7,709 nucleotides of DNA from Methanobacteriota archaeon (GTDB lineage: Archaea; Thermoplasmatota; Poseidoniia; Poseidoniales; Poseidoniaceae), in NCBI GenBank assembly GCA_002731395.1, contig PCBQ01000064.1, positions 1 to 7,709 of the forward strand, in the 5' to 3' direction. The stretch's first letter is position 1. The number at the start of each line of letters is the position of its first letter. Below are positions 1 through 6,912 of the stretch, in pieces. Position numbers and translations under genes: made by a program. The notes under the pieces were generated by a model, which saw nothing but the letters and a program-made list of their open reading frames with translations, did not search any database and was not told where the DNA came from.

Positions 1-101
1 CCAACCGGGTCAGCCTCTTCAGGTACGAGCCCCATGCAACCGGTCAGAACCAGCAGCAGAGAGAACGTGAGCACGTTGATTGCGCGAAGAGGGTGGTTCA
101 T
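1..101 (-). CDS. Lipoprotein, N-terminal fragment (runs off left edge)
   Basis: An ATG on the minus strand at 101-99 opens a frame that stays open to the window edge (33 codons plus 2 bases). The predicted N-terminus is a textbook lipoprotein signal: a short basic n-region (MNHPLR), a hydrophobic core rich in Leu and Val at about residues 8-18, and a lipobox LTGC with the cysteine at residue 22. An acidic start of the mature part (PEEAD) follows. The protein would be exported and lipid-anchored on the outer face of the cytoplasmic membrane. Substrate-binding proteins often begin this way, but the mature domain lies outside the window, so its function cannot be named. It is divergent from polC and shares the intergenic region. 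It is too short to be found by length-based ORF calling, and the signal peptide is the main support. Confidence 0.72.
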   Translation of the reverse strand, partial: MNHPLRAINVLTFSLLLVLTGCMGLVPEEADPV

Positions 102-198
102 GGTAAACTACTCGTTTGTTTTGCAAAAAAACGTTGCTGCATAGTGCCGTGGATAAAACGACGTTGGATTGATGAACGGTCGCCCGGACTGTTCAGTT
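102..198. promoter_or_regulatory. AT-rich divergent promoter region, lipoprotein gene / polC
   Basis: This short spacer contrasts sharply with the GC-rich genes on both sides. Bases 113-133 contain a run of T-rich then A-rich sequence around a central GC, forming an imperfect inverted repeat (arms of about 10 bases with one base missing on the right). It probably holds the TATA/BRE elements of the minus-strand lipoprotein gene, and possibly those of both genes. The assignment rests on base composition and position only. Confidence 0.5.
151..158 (+). promoter_or_regulatory. Candidate TATA box for polC
   Basis: The sequence GGATAAAA lies in an otherwise GC-rich context. Archaeal TATA boxes usually sit about 25-30 bases before the transcription start, which would place initiation near 180. 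That would leave a short leader before ATG 199, while the TTG at 169 and ATG at 172 would lie upstream of the transcript. This is a weak call, because the motif is not a full archaeal consensus. Confidence 0.3.
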
Positions 199-3100
199 AT
201 GGCGTCGACCGAGGCTGTCGGCGCCCCACACCATGACCCGCTGCTCGGGCTTGACGTGGCCCGCTTGGAAGCAGAAATGGAGCGGTACCACTTGTGGCTG
301 GACGAGCGAACCGATGAGGCTTACGCGATCGCTGAAACGGCCCGCAACAAGCGCTTCGACCCCCGCGACCACGTTGAGATTCCCCGGGCGGCTGACCTGG
401 CCAGCCGAACCGAGAAACTGCTCGTCGAACACCTCGACGGTCATCCTGTGGCCGACGACATCCGGGCGATGCTTGCGGAACATGACCGTGAAACGACGTC
501 CATTTTGATGGCTCAAAAGGTCGCTGCGGCTTTCCGTAACAACGGCTACGACATGGTCAAGAGCATTGACGTGGGACTCCGCGTGGGCTTGGCCGTCTTG
601 ACCGAAGCCGTCCTGGTCGCTCCACTCGAGGGCATTTCTGAAGTCCGATTGTTGAGCAACCTCGACGGTTCCTCCTTTGTCTCGGTCTACTTTGCCGGCC
701 CAATCCGCGCAGCAGGCGGAACTGCGCAAGCCTTGGCCGTGCTCATCGCGGACATGATTCGGAGGGAGTTGGGCATCGACCCCTACAAGCCGACCGACCC
801 CGAAGTGGAACGCGTCAAGGAGGAGTTCGGTCTCTTCCGTGGCAATCTGCAGTACCGCCCTTCACCCGCTGAAATCGAAGAAATCGTGCGGGCGTGTCCC
901 ATCATGATCAACGGTGAATCCACCGAACGCATCGAATGTGCCGGATACGGGCGCGTGCGGAACGTCGACGACACCCGCATTCGGGGTGGTGTCTTGCTCG
1001 TCATCGGCGAAGGCATGTGCCTGAAGGCCCCCAAAATTCGCAAGCATACAGAGCGCCTGAAGGTGCCAGGCTGGGATTTCATCTCCAAGTTCGCCGCCAA
1101 AGGCAAGGACAGGGATGAGGTGGGTGCGAAGGCCTTCAAATCGCGTCGGGTCGCTCCTATCTCCAAATTCATGAACGACATCATCGCCGGACGACCGGTC
1201 TTCGGTGCTCCTCTCGAGGCCGGAGGATTCCGCTTGAGGTACGGCCGAGCCCGCCCTTCAGGCTTGGCTGCAGCCAGCGCCAATCCCGCCTGCATGGCCG
1301 CGATGGACGATTTCATCACCGTCGGAACGCAGATGAAAATCGAGCGGCCAGGCAAAGCCTGTGCCATCACGCCGTGCGACGAAAGTGAGGGCCCCTGGGT
1401 CATCCTGCGCAACGGCACCTTCCGTCGTATTGACGATTTGAACGCCTACCTTGCGCTTCGTGAGGACGTGGGTTCGGTCTGGGACAACGGCGAGTTGGTG
1501 TTGGGTTACGGCGAATTCATGGAGAACAACAAGCCGCTCGTTCCCGCTGGCTACACCACCGACTGGTGGGCCTCCGACATGCTCAACGCGCTGGCCACGG
1601 AGGACGACGTGACCGACCTCGCAGCCCTGTTTGAGTGCCCGAGGAAAGACATGCCGAACGACGTGCCCGGCCGCGCACTTGGCGAAGACGACGCGGCCCG
1701 TGCGCTGGCCCGCAACGCGTGGCATCCGTGGCTGCGTCGCCTAACGCTGACGTGGGGCCAAGCCAAAGGCGTCGCGATGCGTTTTGGCACATCGATGGCT
1801 CCACCCAACAACCCTTGGTTCCTGGATCTGCCGATCGAATGGATGCCTGCCTGGCTCGAACTCTTGGGTGCGGCAGTGATCGAAGAGAAGAACGGTCAGC
1901 GCGTGCTGCGCATTGTAGGCGGCGTGTCCAAGTGGTCGGCCGACGTGATGGATGAATTGCGTCCTGAAACAGAGCCAGATGTCGGAACACGAGAAGTTCC
2001 TGGCCCTCCGGTCCGCCCGGAGGAGGCCATCTTCACGGAAGGAACGCCGGAGTGGTGGACCTTCCTTCAACACGGTCTTGCCAAGGGCGCTGCTCTCCTG
2101 CTTGGCGTGGAACACCGCCATGACGGCGACGATCTGCTTCTGACCGGCGGTTGGGAGGCGATGCTCGAAGGCTTTGGTTTCGCCAGCGAAGGTGAACAAC
2201 CGCTTGCTGTCGAGGACATGAGCACGGCCGTGCAGCGTCGCCTTGCTGACATGCGCAGCGCCGCTGCCCTGCTCGAAGCAGAGCGCGCACGCCACCGCGC
2301 CCTTGAGATGGAACGTGCGACCGTTCGCATCGCGGCTGAAACCGACGCACGCCAGCGGGGCTTGGGCATTTCTGAAACCGACGAGGTCGGCCGCCAGGCG
2401 GCGGCTGGAGTACCGGATACCGGGCCTGCGGATCCAAAGGCCTACCGCGCCGCACAAGCGCTCGAAGACGATCAGGCCGTGGATGGCCTGCTCCCTCTCG
2501 TGCGCCGCATGTCGCGGTTGCGGTGGGAGCACAGCGCGCCTGTTCGGGTGGGATGCCGCATGGGGCGGCCTGAGAAGGCGGCTGCGCGAGTGATGAGTCC
2601 GATGTCCCATGCCCTGTTCCCCATCGACCTCAGCGGTGGAGCTCAACGGCTGCTGGCCAACGCTGAGGAAAAGCGCAACATCCGTGTGCAAGTCGGCCGG
2701 CGTGTCTGCACGGTCTGTGGGAAAGAGAGCCCGCACCTCAACTGCCATCACCGTAGGGTCGACGAGACGGGCCGGTCCAGGGCCGGAGAAACCTGTGGAG
2801 GGTCGACGGAGATGGCCGGTAACGCGCGCACCAATGGACGCCGCAGGGGTGAACTCCAGACCATCGAACTCGACACCCTCCTCGAAGATGCTCGGATTCG
2901 GCTGGGCCTTGACCGACTGCCAAAGCAAGTCAAGTGCGTCAAGACCTTGAACAGCAGGAATCAGACGCCAGAACCGATTGAAAAGGGCATCCTGCGCGCT
3001 CATCACACCCTCCCCGTGTTCCGTGACGGAACGGTGCGCTACGACATGAGTGACGTGCCCGTCACCCACTTTCGTCCCAAAGAAATCGGCACCAGCGTAC

Positions 3101-4251
3101 CCGCCTTGCTCGATCTTGGATACACCCACGATCACATGGGCGCTCCGCTCGAGCGCGACGACCAGGTGCTGGAGATTTTCCCGCAGGATTTCATCGTCGC
3201 CGCCAACGCCAAGGAATTCTTCCTTCGCACGGCGGCGTTCATCGACGACCTGTTGGTTCGCTTCTACGGCATGCCGGCCTTCTACAACGTCCGCACACCC
3301 GAGGACCTGGTCGGCCACCTCATCTGTGCCCTTGCTCCACACACCTCCGGTGGCGTGCTCTCGCGCATCATCGGGTGGGCCGACTGTTCCGGCGGATACG
3401 CTCACCCCTTGTTCCATGCCGCAAAGCGTCGCAACTGCGACGGCGACGAAGACGCCATCATGCTGCTGATGGATGGTCTGCTCAACTTCAGCCGCGACAT
3501 CCTGCCTGCCAACCGCGGCGGCCAGATGGACGCTCCCTTGGTCTTGACCACCCGTCTGAATCCCACGGAAGTGGACAAGGAAGCCCTGAACGTCGATTGT
3601 GCGTGGTATTACGAAGCGGCCTTCTACGAAGCCACGCAGCAACAGCCCCATCCCAAGACCGTCATCGAAATGATGGACATCGCCGAACGGCGGCTTGGCA
3701 CGGTGGCGGCGGTCCGTGGATACGGATTTACGCACGATTGCGAGGCCATGGACCGTGGGCCAGCGCTTTCAGCGTACAAGACCCTTGAGACGATGATTGA
3801 CAAGATGAACGGGCAACTGGATCTGGGTCACAGGTTGCGTGGCGTGGACATCCGGTTGGTGGCCAGCAGCGTGATTCGGTCGCACTTTTTACCCGACTTG
3901 CGCGGCAACCTCAACGCCTATGCGCGACAGAAGGTGCGCTGCGTGAAGTGCGGCCATTCGTATCGGCGCATGCCGCTGGCGGGCAAGTGCATCCAGTTGA
4001 CCAAGGTCGGCGGCCGCGGACTCGCCGCCCACGGTGTGTCCCGCTCCGAGGGTGACCAGTGCGGTGGAAACCTGGCCCTCACGGTCTCTGAAGGTGCCGT
4101 GCGGAAGTACATCGAAGTCACCCGTCACGTGATGGAAACTTACGGCGTGGACACGTACACACGACAGAACGTTGAGTGGTTGGCGTCGTCGGTGGACAGC
4201 CTGTTCAGCAACGACCGAGCACGCCAGATGTCCTTGGCCGATTTCTTGTGA
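199..4251 (+). CDS. polC: DNA polymerase II (family D) large subunit DP2
   Basis: This is the catalytic subunit of the archaeal replicative polymerase PolD, which extends primers together with the DP1 exonuclease subunit (not in this window). Residues are numbered from ATG 199 (1350 aa). The conserved N-terminal block FAGPIRAAGGTAQA is at 165-178, GCRMGRPEKA at 785-794, and the double-psi beta-barrel active-site block RRNCDGDEDA at about 1077-1086. Asp1081 and Asp1083 correspond to the catalytic aspartates of the family. Zinc-ribbon cysteines are at 837/840/849/866 and at 1248/1251/1264/1288, both with long loops. A charged helical insert spans about 674-750. The C-terminus QMSLADFL (1343-1350) is a PIP-box-like PCNA-binding motif. 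No intein interrupts the active-site block, a known insertion point in other archaea. The frame also has a TTG at 169 and an ATG at 172. I prefer ATG 199 because homology begins only about 25 residues later and because of the TATA candidate at 151. The stop abuts the stop of the next, convergent gene. Confidence 0.97.
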   Translation: MASTEAVGAPHHDPLLGLDVARLEAEMERYHLWLDERTDEAYAIAETARNKRFDPRDHVEIPRAADLASRTEKLLVEHLDGHPVADDIRAMLAEHDRETTSILMAQKVAAAFRNNGYDMVKSIDVGLRVGLAVLTEAVLVAPLEGISEVRLLSNLDGSSFVSVYFAGPIRAAGGTAQALAVLIADMIRRELGIDPYKPTDPEVERVKEEFGLFRGNLQYRPSPAEIEEIVRACPIMINGESTERIECAGYGRVRNVDDTRIRGGVLLVIGEGMCLKAPKIRKHTERLKVPGWDFISKFAAKGKDRDEVGAKAFKSRRVAPISKFMNDIIAGRPVFGAPLEAGGFRLRYGRARPSGLAAASANPACMAAMDDFITVGTQMKIERPGKACAITPCDESEGPWVILRNGTFRRIDDLNAYLALREDVGSVWDNGELVLGYGEFMENNKPLVPAGYTTDWWASDMLNALATEDDVTDLAALFECPRKDMPNDVPGRALGEDDAARALARNAWHPWLRRLTLTWGQAKGVAMRFGTSMAPPNNPWFLDLPIEWMPAWLELLGAAVIEEKNGQRVLRIVGGVSKWSADVMDELRPETEPDVGTREVPGPPVRPEEAIFTEGTPEWWTFLQHGLAKGAALLLGVEHRHDGDDLLLTGGWEAMLEGFGFASEGEQPLAVEDMSTAVQRRLADMRSAAALLEAERARHRALEMERATVRIAAETDARQRGLGISETDEVGRQAAAGVPDTGPADPKAYRAAQALEDDQAVDGLLPLVRRMSRLRWEHSAPVRVGCRMGRPEKAAARVMSPMSHALFPIDLSGGAQRLLANAEEKRNIRVQVGRRVCTVCGKESPHLNCHHRRVDETGRSRAGETCGGSTEMAGNARTNGRRRGELQTIELDTLLEDARIRLGLDRLPKQVKCVKTLNSRNQTPEPIEKGILRAHHTLPVFRDGTVRYDMSDVPVTHFRPKEIGTSVPALLDLGYTHDHMGAPLERDDQVLEIFPQDFIVAANAKEFFLRTAAFIDDLLVRFYGMPAFYNVRTPEDLVGHLICALAPHTSGGVLSRIIGWADCSGGYAHPLFHAAKRRNCDGDEDAIMLLMDGLLNFSRDILPANRGGQMDAPLVLTTRLNPTEVDKEALNVDCAWYYEAAFYEATQQQPHPKTVIEMMDIAERRLGTVAAVRGYGFTHDCEAMDRGPALSAYKTLETMIDKMNGQLDLGHRLRGVDIRLVASSVIRSHFLPDLRGNLNAYARQKVRCVKCGHSYRRMPLAGKCIQLTKVGGRGLAAHGVSRSEGDQCGGNLALTVSEGAVRKYIEVTRHVMETYGVDTYTRQNVEWLASSVDSLFSNDRARQMSLADFL
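4225..4248 (+). other. PIP box (PCNA-binding motif) at the DP2 C-terminus
   Basis: The last eight residues of DP2 read QMSLADFL. They match the PCNA-interacting pattern Q-x-x-(L/I/M)-x-x-(F/Y)-(F/Y) except that the final position is Leu. DP2 proteins of other euryarchaea also end in a PIP-like peptide that tethers PolD to the sliding clamp. Here it follows the folded C-terminal part almost directly, without the long lysine-rich linker I recall from Pyrococcus. Confidence 0.7.
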
Positions 4252-4254
4252 TCA
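4249..4254. other. Abutting convergent stop codons (TGATCA)
   Basis: The TGA of polC (4249-4251, plus) and the TGA of the minus-strand gene (4254-4252) touch with no base between them, making the palindrome TGATCA. No T-run or hairpin terminator is visible on either side, so each transcript must end inside, or run antisense through, the other gene. Confidence 0.9.
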
Positions 4255-4887
4255 ACCGCGAACAGGGGGCGACCACTGCCCCTCAACTTGGACGGGGTCT
4301 TCGTCAACATGCGGCCGCACGCCACGGAAACCAATGGGGATTGGTTCTCCGTCAGTCTTTGATTCGCGCGAATCCAACCAACCTCGGATGCCTCGGTCTG
4401 CAAAGGCGATGACGATGAGCCCGAGCGTGGCGAAGAGGTGCCCTTCAACGCGCATGGGTCCAAGCGGCTCAAGCGTGAGGGTCATGTGCGCCACGACCAT
4501 GTCTGGTCCGGAGCTTGTCAGGACGTACGCTCCGGGTGGAAGAGAACCTTCCCAACCGCTCGCACCATCCTGGACGCTTCCGTTCCAGCCCGCAACGTAG
4601 GTCCCATCGGCCGAGGTGATGGCCCATCCCACCTCAGCGGTCGGATCTGCCAAGTGGTCAAACTCAGCCTCAAACACGGCGGGCAAAGGACCTTCAGCGC
4701 CAAGCAACCCTTGGATGGGAATGGAAACACTCTCCTGAAATGGATGGTCCACATCGTTCAGTTCCCGTACCGCTTCGCCGTCCACCACCAGCGACCACGC
4801 CACATTGACCACAGCGATGGCGATGGCCCACATCAGCACCCCGCGAAGGAGTCTTGGCTCGGCCATGAGTACCAAATGCTGACCCAT
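4252..4887 (-). CDS. Hypothetical protein with two membrane segments
   Basis: I do not recognise this 211-residue protein. Two hydrophobic stretches are clear: about residues 14-36 (rich in Ala, Ile, Val) and about 148-164 (LFATLGLIVIAFA). Arginines precede the first segment and basic residues follow the second, so by the positive-inside rule both ends are cytoplasmic and the 110-residue middle part is outside. That middle part alternates hydrophobic and polar residues and contains GSLPPGAYVL, the kind of loop-strand element seen in small beta-sandwich domains; this fold is a guess. The C-terminal 45 residues are polar and Pro/Gly-rich. The start at ATG 4887 lies 6 bases after the mptE stop, which suggests co-transcription. 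An alternative ATG at 4866 (MAEPRLL) would put the first membrane segment nearer the N-terminus. No Shine-Dalgarno sequence decides between them. Confidence 0.75.
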   Translation of the reverse strand: MGQHLVLMAEPRLLRGVLMWAIAIAVVNVAWSLVVDGEAVRELNDVDHPFQESVSIPIQGLLGAEGPLPAVFEAEFDHLADPTAEVGWAITSADGTYVAGWNGSVQDGASGWEGSLPPGAYVLTSSGPDMVVAHMTLTLEPLGPMRVEGHLFATLGLIVIAFADRGIRGWLDSRESKTDGEPIPIGFRGVRPHVDEDPVQVEGQWSPPVRG

Positions 4888-4893
4888 TGCCTA

Positions 4894-5637
4894 TCATTTC
4901 TCGTCCCTCGGCAAGGCCTGTTGCGTCAAGCCGAGACGCCCCAAGACCTCAGCCATCCAGGTCAATTTCTCCAATTTTCGTGCGGGGTCGGTGGTGCCCG
5001 ACCAAGCACCGACACGGTCCATGGTAAACCCGACAAAGGCAAGGCATGCGTCGGGCACGCCCAGCCAGCGCAGCAAACAAACGGCACGATCTCCGTCGGT
5101 GAACCCGCCGGGATTGTGCATGCCCTCGATGGCTTCGGACACCTGATGGGTCAGCACAAGGCAAGGAGGATTCGCCCACGCGGCCCATGTGGCCAGGTGA
5201 CTCGCCCACGCCTCGCGGTTGTCGCCATGCGCGTGCAACACCACCGTCACGCCGCGCTGCGCCGCGTTGTCGAGATGCACGCCGCCATCGAGGTCACTGA
5301 CCACGGCCACCAGCGCTAGATGATCCGGTACCGCTCCTGCAGCTCCGTCCGCGGCGACAAACACGGTGTTGGGCGCCGCCGCTGCCCGCACGTCCTCCTC
5401 AGCGGCAGCAGCGCCAACCACCACCACTCGAGACGCTGCATGGCAGCGGGCGGCCACATCGCGCAGGCTTGCATCACGGGCCTGAGCCGCCCACGCTTGA
5501 ACCCCATAGGGAGCCGCGGTGGACATCTCTTCGCTCAGGGCAGTCGCGCTGTCGAAGTCGTCGTCCAAGGACCAGCCAAAGGCAGCGCGAACCTCGTCTT
5601 GCACGGCCAACAAGGTCGGTGCAGCGGAGGGGAACAC
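4894..5637 (-). CDS. mptE: 6-hydroxymethyl-7,8-dihydropterin pyrophosphokinase, MptE type (DUF115)
   Basis: The archaeal enzyme MptE transfers diphosphate from ATP to 6-hydroxymethyl-7,8-dihydropterin. This activates the pterin for methanopterin- or folate-type cofactor synthesis, and the enzyme is unrelated to bacterial FolK. Family motifs are visible in order (numbered from the longest frame, GTG 5706): VVVVGA at 94-99, AAD at 118-120, SDLDGG at 137-142, HAHGDN at 158-163, GGFTDGDRA at 200-208, and a terminal RKLEKL at 243-248. Two starts are possible: GTG at 5706 (270 aa) or GTG at 5637 (247 aa). I prefer 5637 because the extra 23 residues are basic and low in homology, because a GGAG lies just upstream (short spacing of 3 bases), and because the longer form would overlap the priL start at 5689. 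It is the first gene of a probable two-gene operon with the membrane protein at 4252-4887. Whether the product is folate or a methanopterin-like cofactor cannot be read here. Confidence 0.88.
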   Translation of the reverse strand: MFPSAAPTLLAVQDEVRAAFGWSLDDDFDSATALSEEMSTAAPYGVQAWAAQARDASLRDVAARCHAASRVVVVGAAAAEEDVRAAAAPNTVFVAADGAAGAVPDHLALVAVVSDLDGGVHLDNAAQRGVTVVLHAHGDNREAWASHLATWAAWANPPCLVLTHQVSEAIEGMHNPGGFTDGDRAVCLLRWLGVPDACLAFVGFTMDRVGAWSGTTDPARKLEKLTWMAEVLGRLGLTQQALPRDEK

Positions 5638-5642
5638 GTGCT

Positions 5643-5659
5643 CCGACGAACGTCGTCGG
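5643..5659. repeat. Perfect inverted repeat between mptE and priL
   Basis: CCGACGA and TCGTCGG flank a 3-base spacer, giving a perfect 7-bp-arm palindrome. It lies 6 bases upstream of the preferred mptE GTG and 30 bases upstream of the priL ATG. As DNA it could be an operator for the divergent pair. In the mptE mRNA it would fold into a GC-rich hairpin whose 3' arm includes part of the GGAG. If mptE instead starts at 5706 the repeat is inside its coding region. Function is inferred from placement only. Confidence 0.5.
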
Positions 5660-5688
5660 TCCTTGAAGCGGGCGGTTGGCGTCGAAGG

Positions 5689-5697
5689 ATGATAAGC
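5689..5697. promoter_or_regulatory. Candidate AT-rich promoter element in the mptE-priL divergent region
   Basis: ATGATAAGC is the only AT-rich patch between 5630 and 5760. Read on either strand it resembles a degenerate archaeal TATA box (GATAAG / CTTATC). If it serves priL, transcription would begin near 5720, which would favour a downstream GTG start (5719, 5755 or 5758) over ATG 5689. This is a composition-based guess. Confidence 0.2.
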
Positions 5698-6912
5698 GGT
5701 GGCCACCCGTGCGTTCTCGTGCCCGTTCCACGCGAGCCTGAACCCGTCGAAGACGTGGTGACGTTGGCACGCTATCCCTTCCTACCGCAAGCCTCGCCGT
5801 GGATTTCGGCCTTGGCCGGTGAACACCGCATCACGCTCGATGAATTGCTGGAGGGGAGCTTCATGGAACCGGCTCGAGCGAGGGCCAGAATCCGACTCAT
5901 CGAGACCGTCGAGGCCGAAGAGGGCGTCAGCCTGTCCGGCGGCGACCTGCACAGTGAAAACGGACGCCTCATCGAGGCTTTTTCATTCTACTACGCCCGC
6001 TTGGTGGTGTGCGCGACGCGTGACGAACGGCTGGTCGCAAGGTGGGCGCTGGCTGAGGCCCAGCGCGCGGAGCGCTTGCTGAGAAACGACGAGCGCGCCC
6101 TGCCCGCCGTCGCTCGGACCTACATCTCCGACATTCACTCGCGAGAGCACCGTGGACCAAGCGGTCGAGGCGAGCGAGGAACAGCTTTGCAGCACCTCGA
6201 ATGGACCGTTGGTCTGGCCGATTTTATCGAGATGTGCCCAAAGATTACCGGTGATCGCTGGCGCTTGGCCAACACCGAACTTTCAGAGGGAAGCATCCGT
6301 CTTCACAGCGAGGCGCAATACAGCTCATCGGCCAAAGTCGCCCGTCTGCTCAGAGAGCGCATCAAGGGCAGCATCGAAGCCGATGCCCTCGAGAAGGTGG
6401 CGGAGGTCAACGATGAGTTGGCCGCCCGGCTCGCTTTGCCCATCGGCATCGTCAGGAACCTGATGGAAGCCCGGGTCCAGCAAAGCATCGCATTGGCGGG
6501 GGTCGACGAGGAGGATTGGCCTCCCTGCATGCGACGTATCGTGGCTGATTTGACCAACGGCGTCAACGTCAATCACTTCGGCAGGGTGTTCCTTGCCTCC
6601 ATGGGTTCGACCATGGAATTGCCCCAATCCACCACGGTGGATTTCTTCCGTGGGGCTCCGGACTTCAGTGAAGCCACCACCTCCTATCAGGTCGGTCACG
6701 TCTACGAGCAGGGCTACACACCTGCAGGTTGTGCCAAATTGAAGGTCAACCACAACTGCCCCGTGTTGCCCGGTGACGACCGCTTATGCGATCGAGAATG
6801 GTTGACGCATCCGCTGAAGTACGTGCGCTCAAAGCAACGCTGGAAGCAGCGCATGGAAGAGGAGGCAGCACCCGTTGTGCATGCCGATGTATCTCCCCCT
6901 ACCGACGGTTGA
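5689..6912 (+). CDS. priL: DNA primase large subunit PriL (Fe-S subunit)
   Basis: PriL partners the catalytic subunit PriS (not in the window). It carries the C-terminal 4Fe-4S domain needed for primer initiation and for control of primer length. Counting from ATG 5689 (407 aa), the N-terminal helical domain opens with LARYPFLPQAS at about 25-35. The Fe-S domain supplies four cysteines: Cys280 (PPCMRR), Cys348 (PAGCAKLK), Cys357 (NHNCP) and Cys367 (RLCDREW). Between and after them lie the typical stretches VNHFGRVFLASM, APDFSEATTSYQVGHVYEQGY and THPLKYVR. The frame remains open back to 5320, but that part is antisense to mptE and does not resemble PriL. In-frame GTG codons at 5719, 5755 and 5758 are alternative starts, the last two just before the conserved LARYPF. 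The gene is divergent from mptE and is followed by a DUF373 gene 99 bases downstream. Confidence 0.95.
   Translation: MISGGHPCVLVPVPREPEPVEDVVTLARYPFLPQASPWISALAGEHRITLDELLEGSFMEPARARARIRLIETVEAEEGVSLSGGDLHSENGRLIEAFSFYYARLVVCATRDERLVARWALAEAQRAERLLRNDERALPAVARTYISDIHSREHRGPSGRGERGTALQHLEWTVGLADFIEMCPKITGDRWRLANTELSEGSIRLHSEAQYSSSAKVARLLRERIKGSIEADALEKVAEVNDELAARLALPIGIVRNLMEARVQQSIALAGVDEEDWPPCMRRIVADLTNGVNVNHFGRVFLASMGSTMELPQSTTVDFFRGAPDFSEATTSYQVGHVYEQGYTPAGCAKLKVNHNCPVLPGDDRLCDREWLTHPLKYVRSKQRWKQRMEEEAAPVVHADVSPPTDG

Noticed and set aside
3409..3456. Possible intein at the DP2 active-site block
   Set aside because: The stretch from YAHPLFHAAKRR through NCDGDEDA is continuous with no splicing-domain sequence, so the gene is intein-free at this known site.
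1741..3735. A 664-codon open frame on the minus strand inside polC
   Set aside because: It is entirely antisense to conserved DP2 blocks, including the catalytic motif. Its translation shows no recognisable domain, and long antisense frames are expected opposite GC-rich, codon-biased genes.
4438..5319. A 293-codon plus-strand frame across the mptE and membrane-protein genes
   Set aside because: It lies antisense to two genes with clear motifs or membrane segments, and its translation is low-complexity, rich in His, Gln, Arg and Pro, with no domain.
5320..5688. N-terminal extension of priL back to an ATG at 5320
   Set aside because: These 123 codons are antisense to mptE motifs, look like an Arg/Ser/Gly-rich shadow translation and do not resemble PriL; known PriL proteins start near the LARYPF region.
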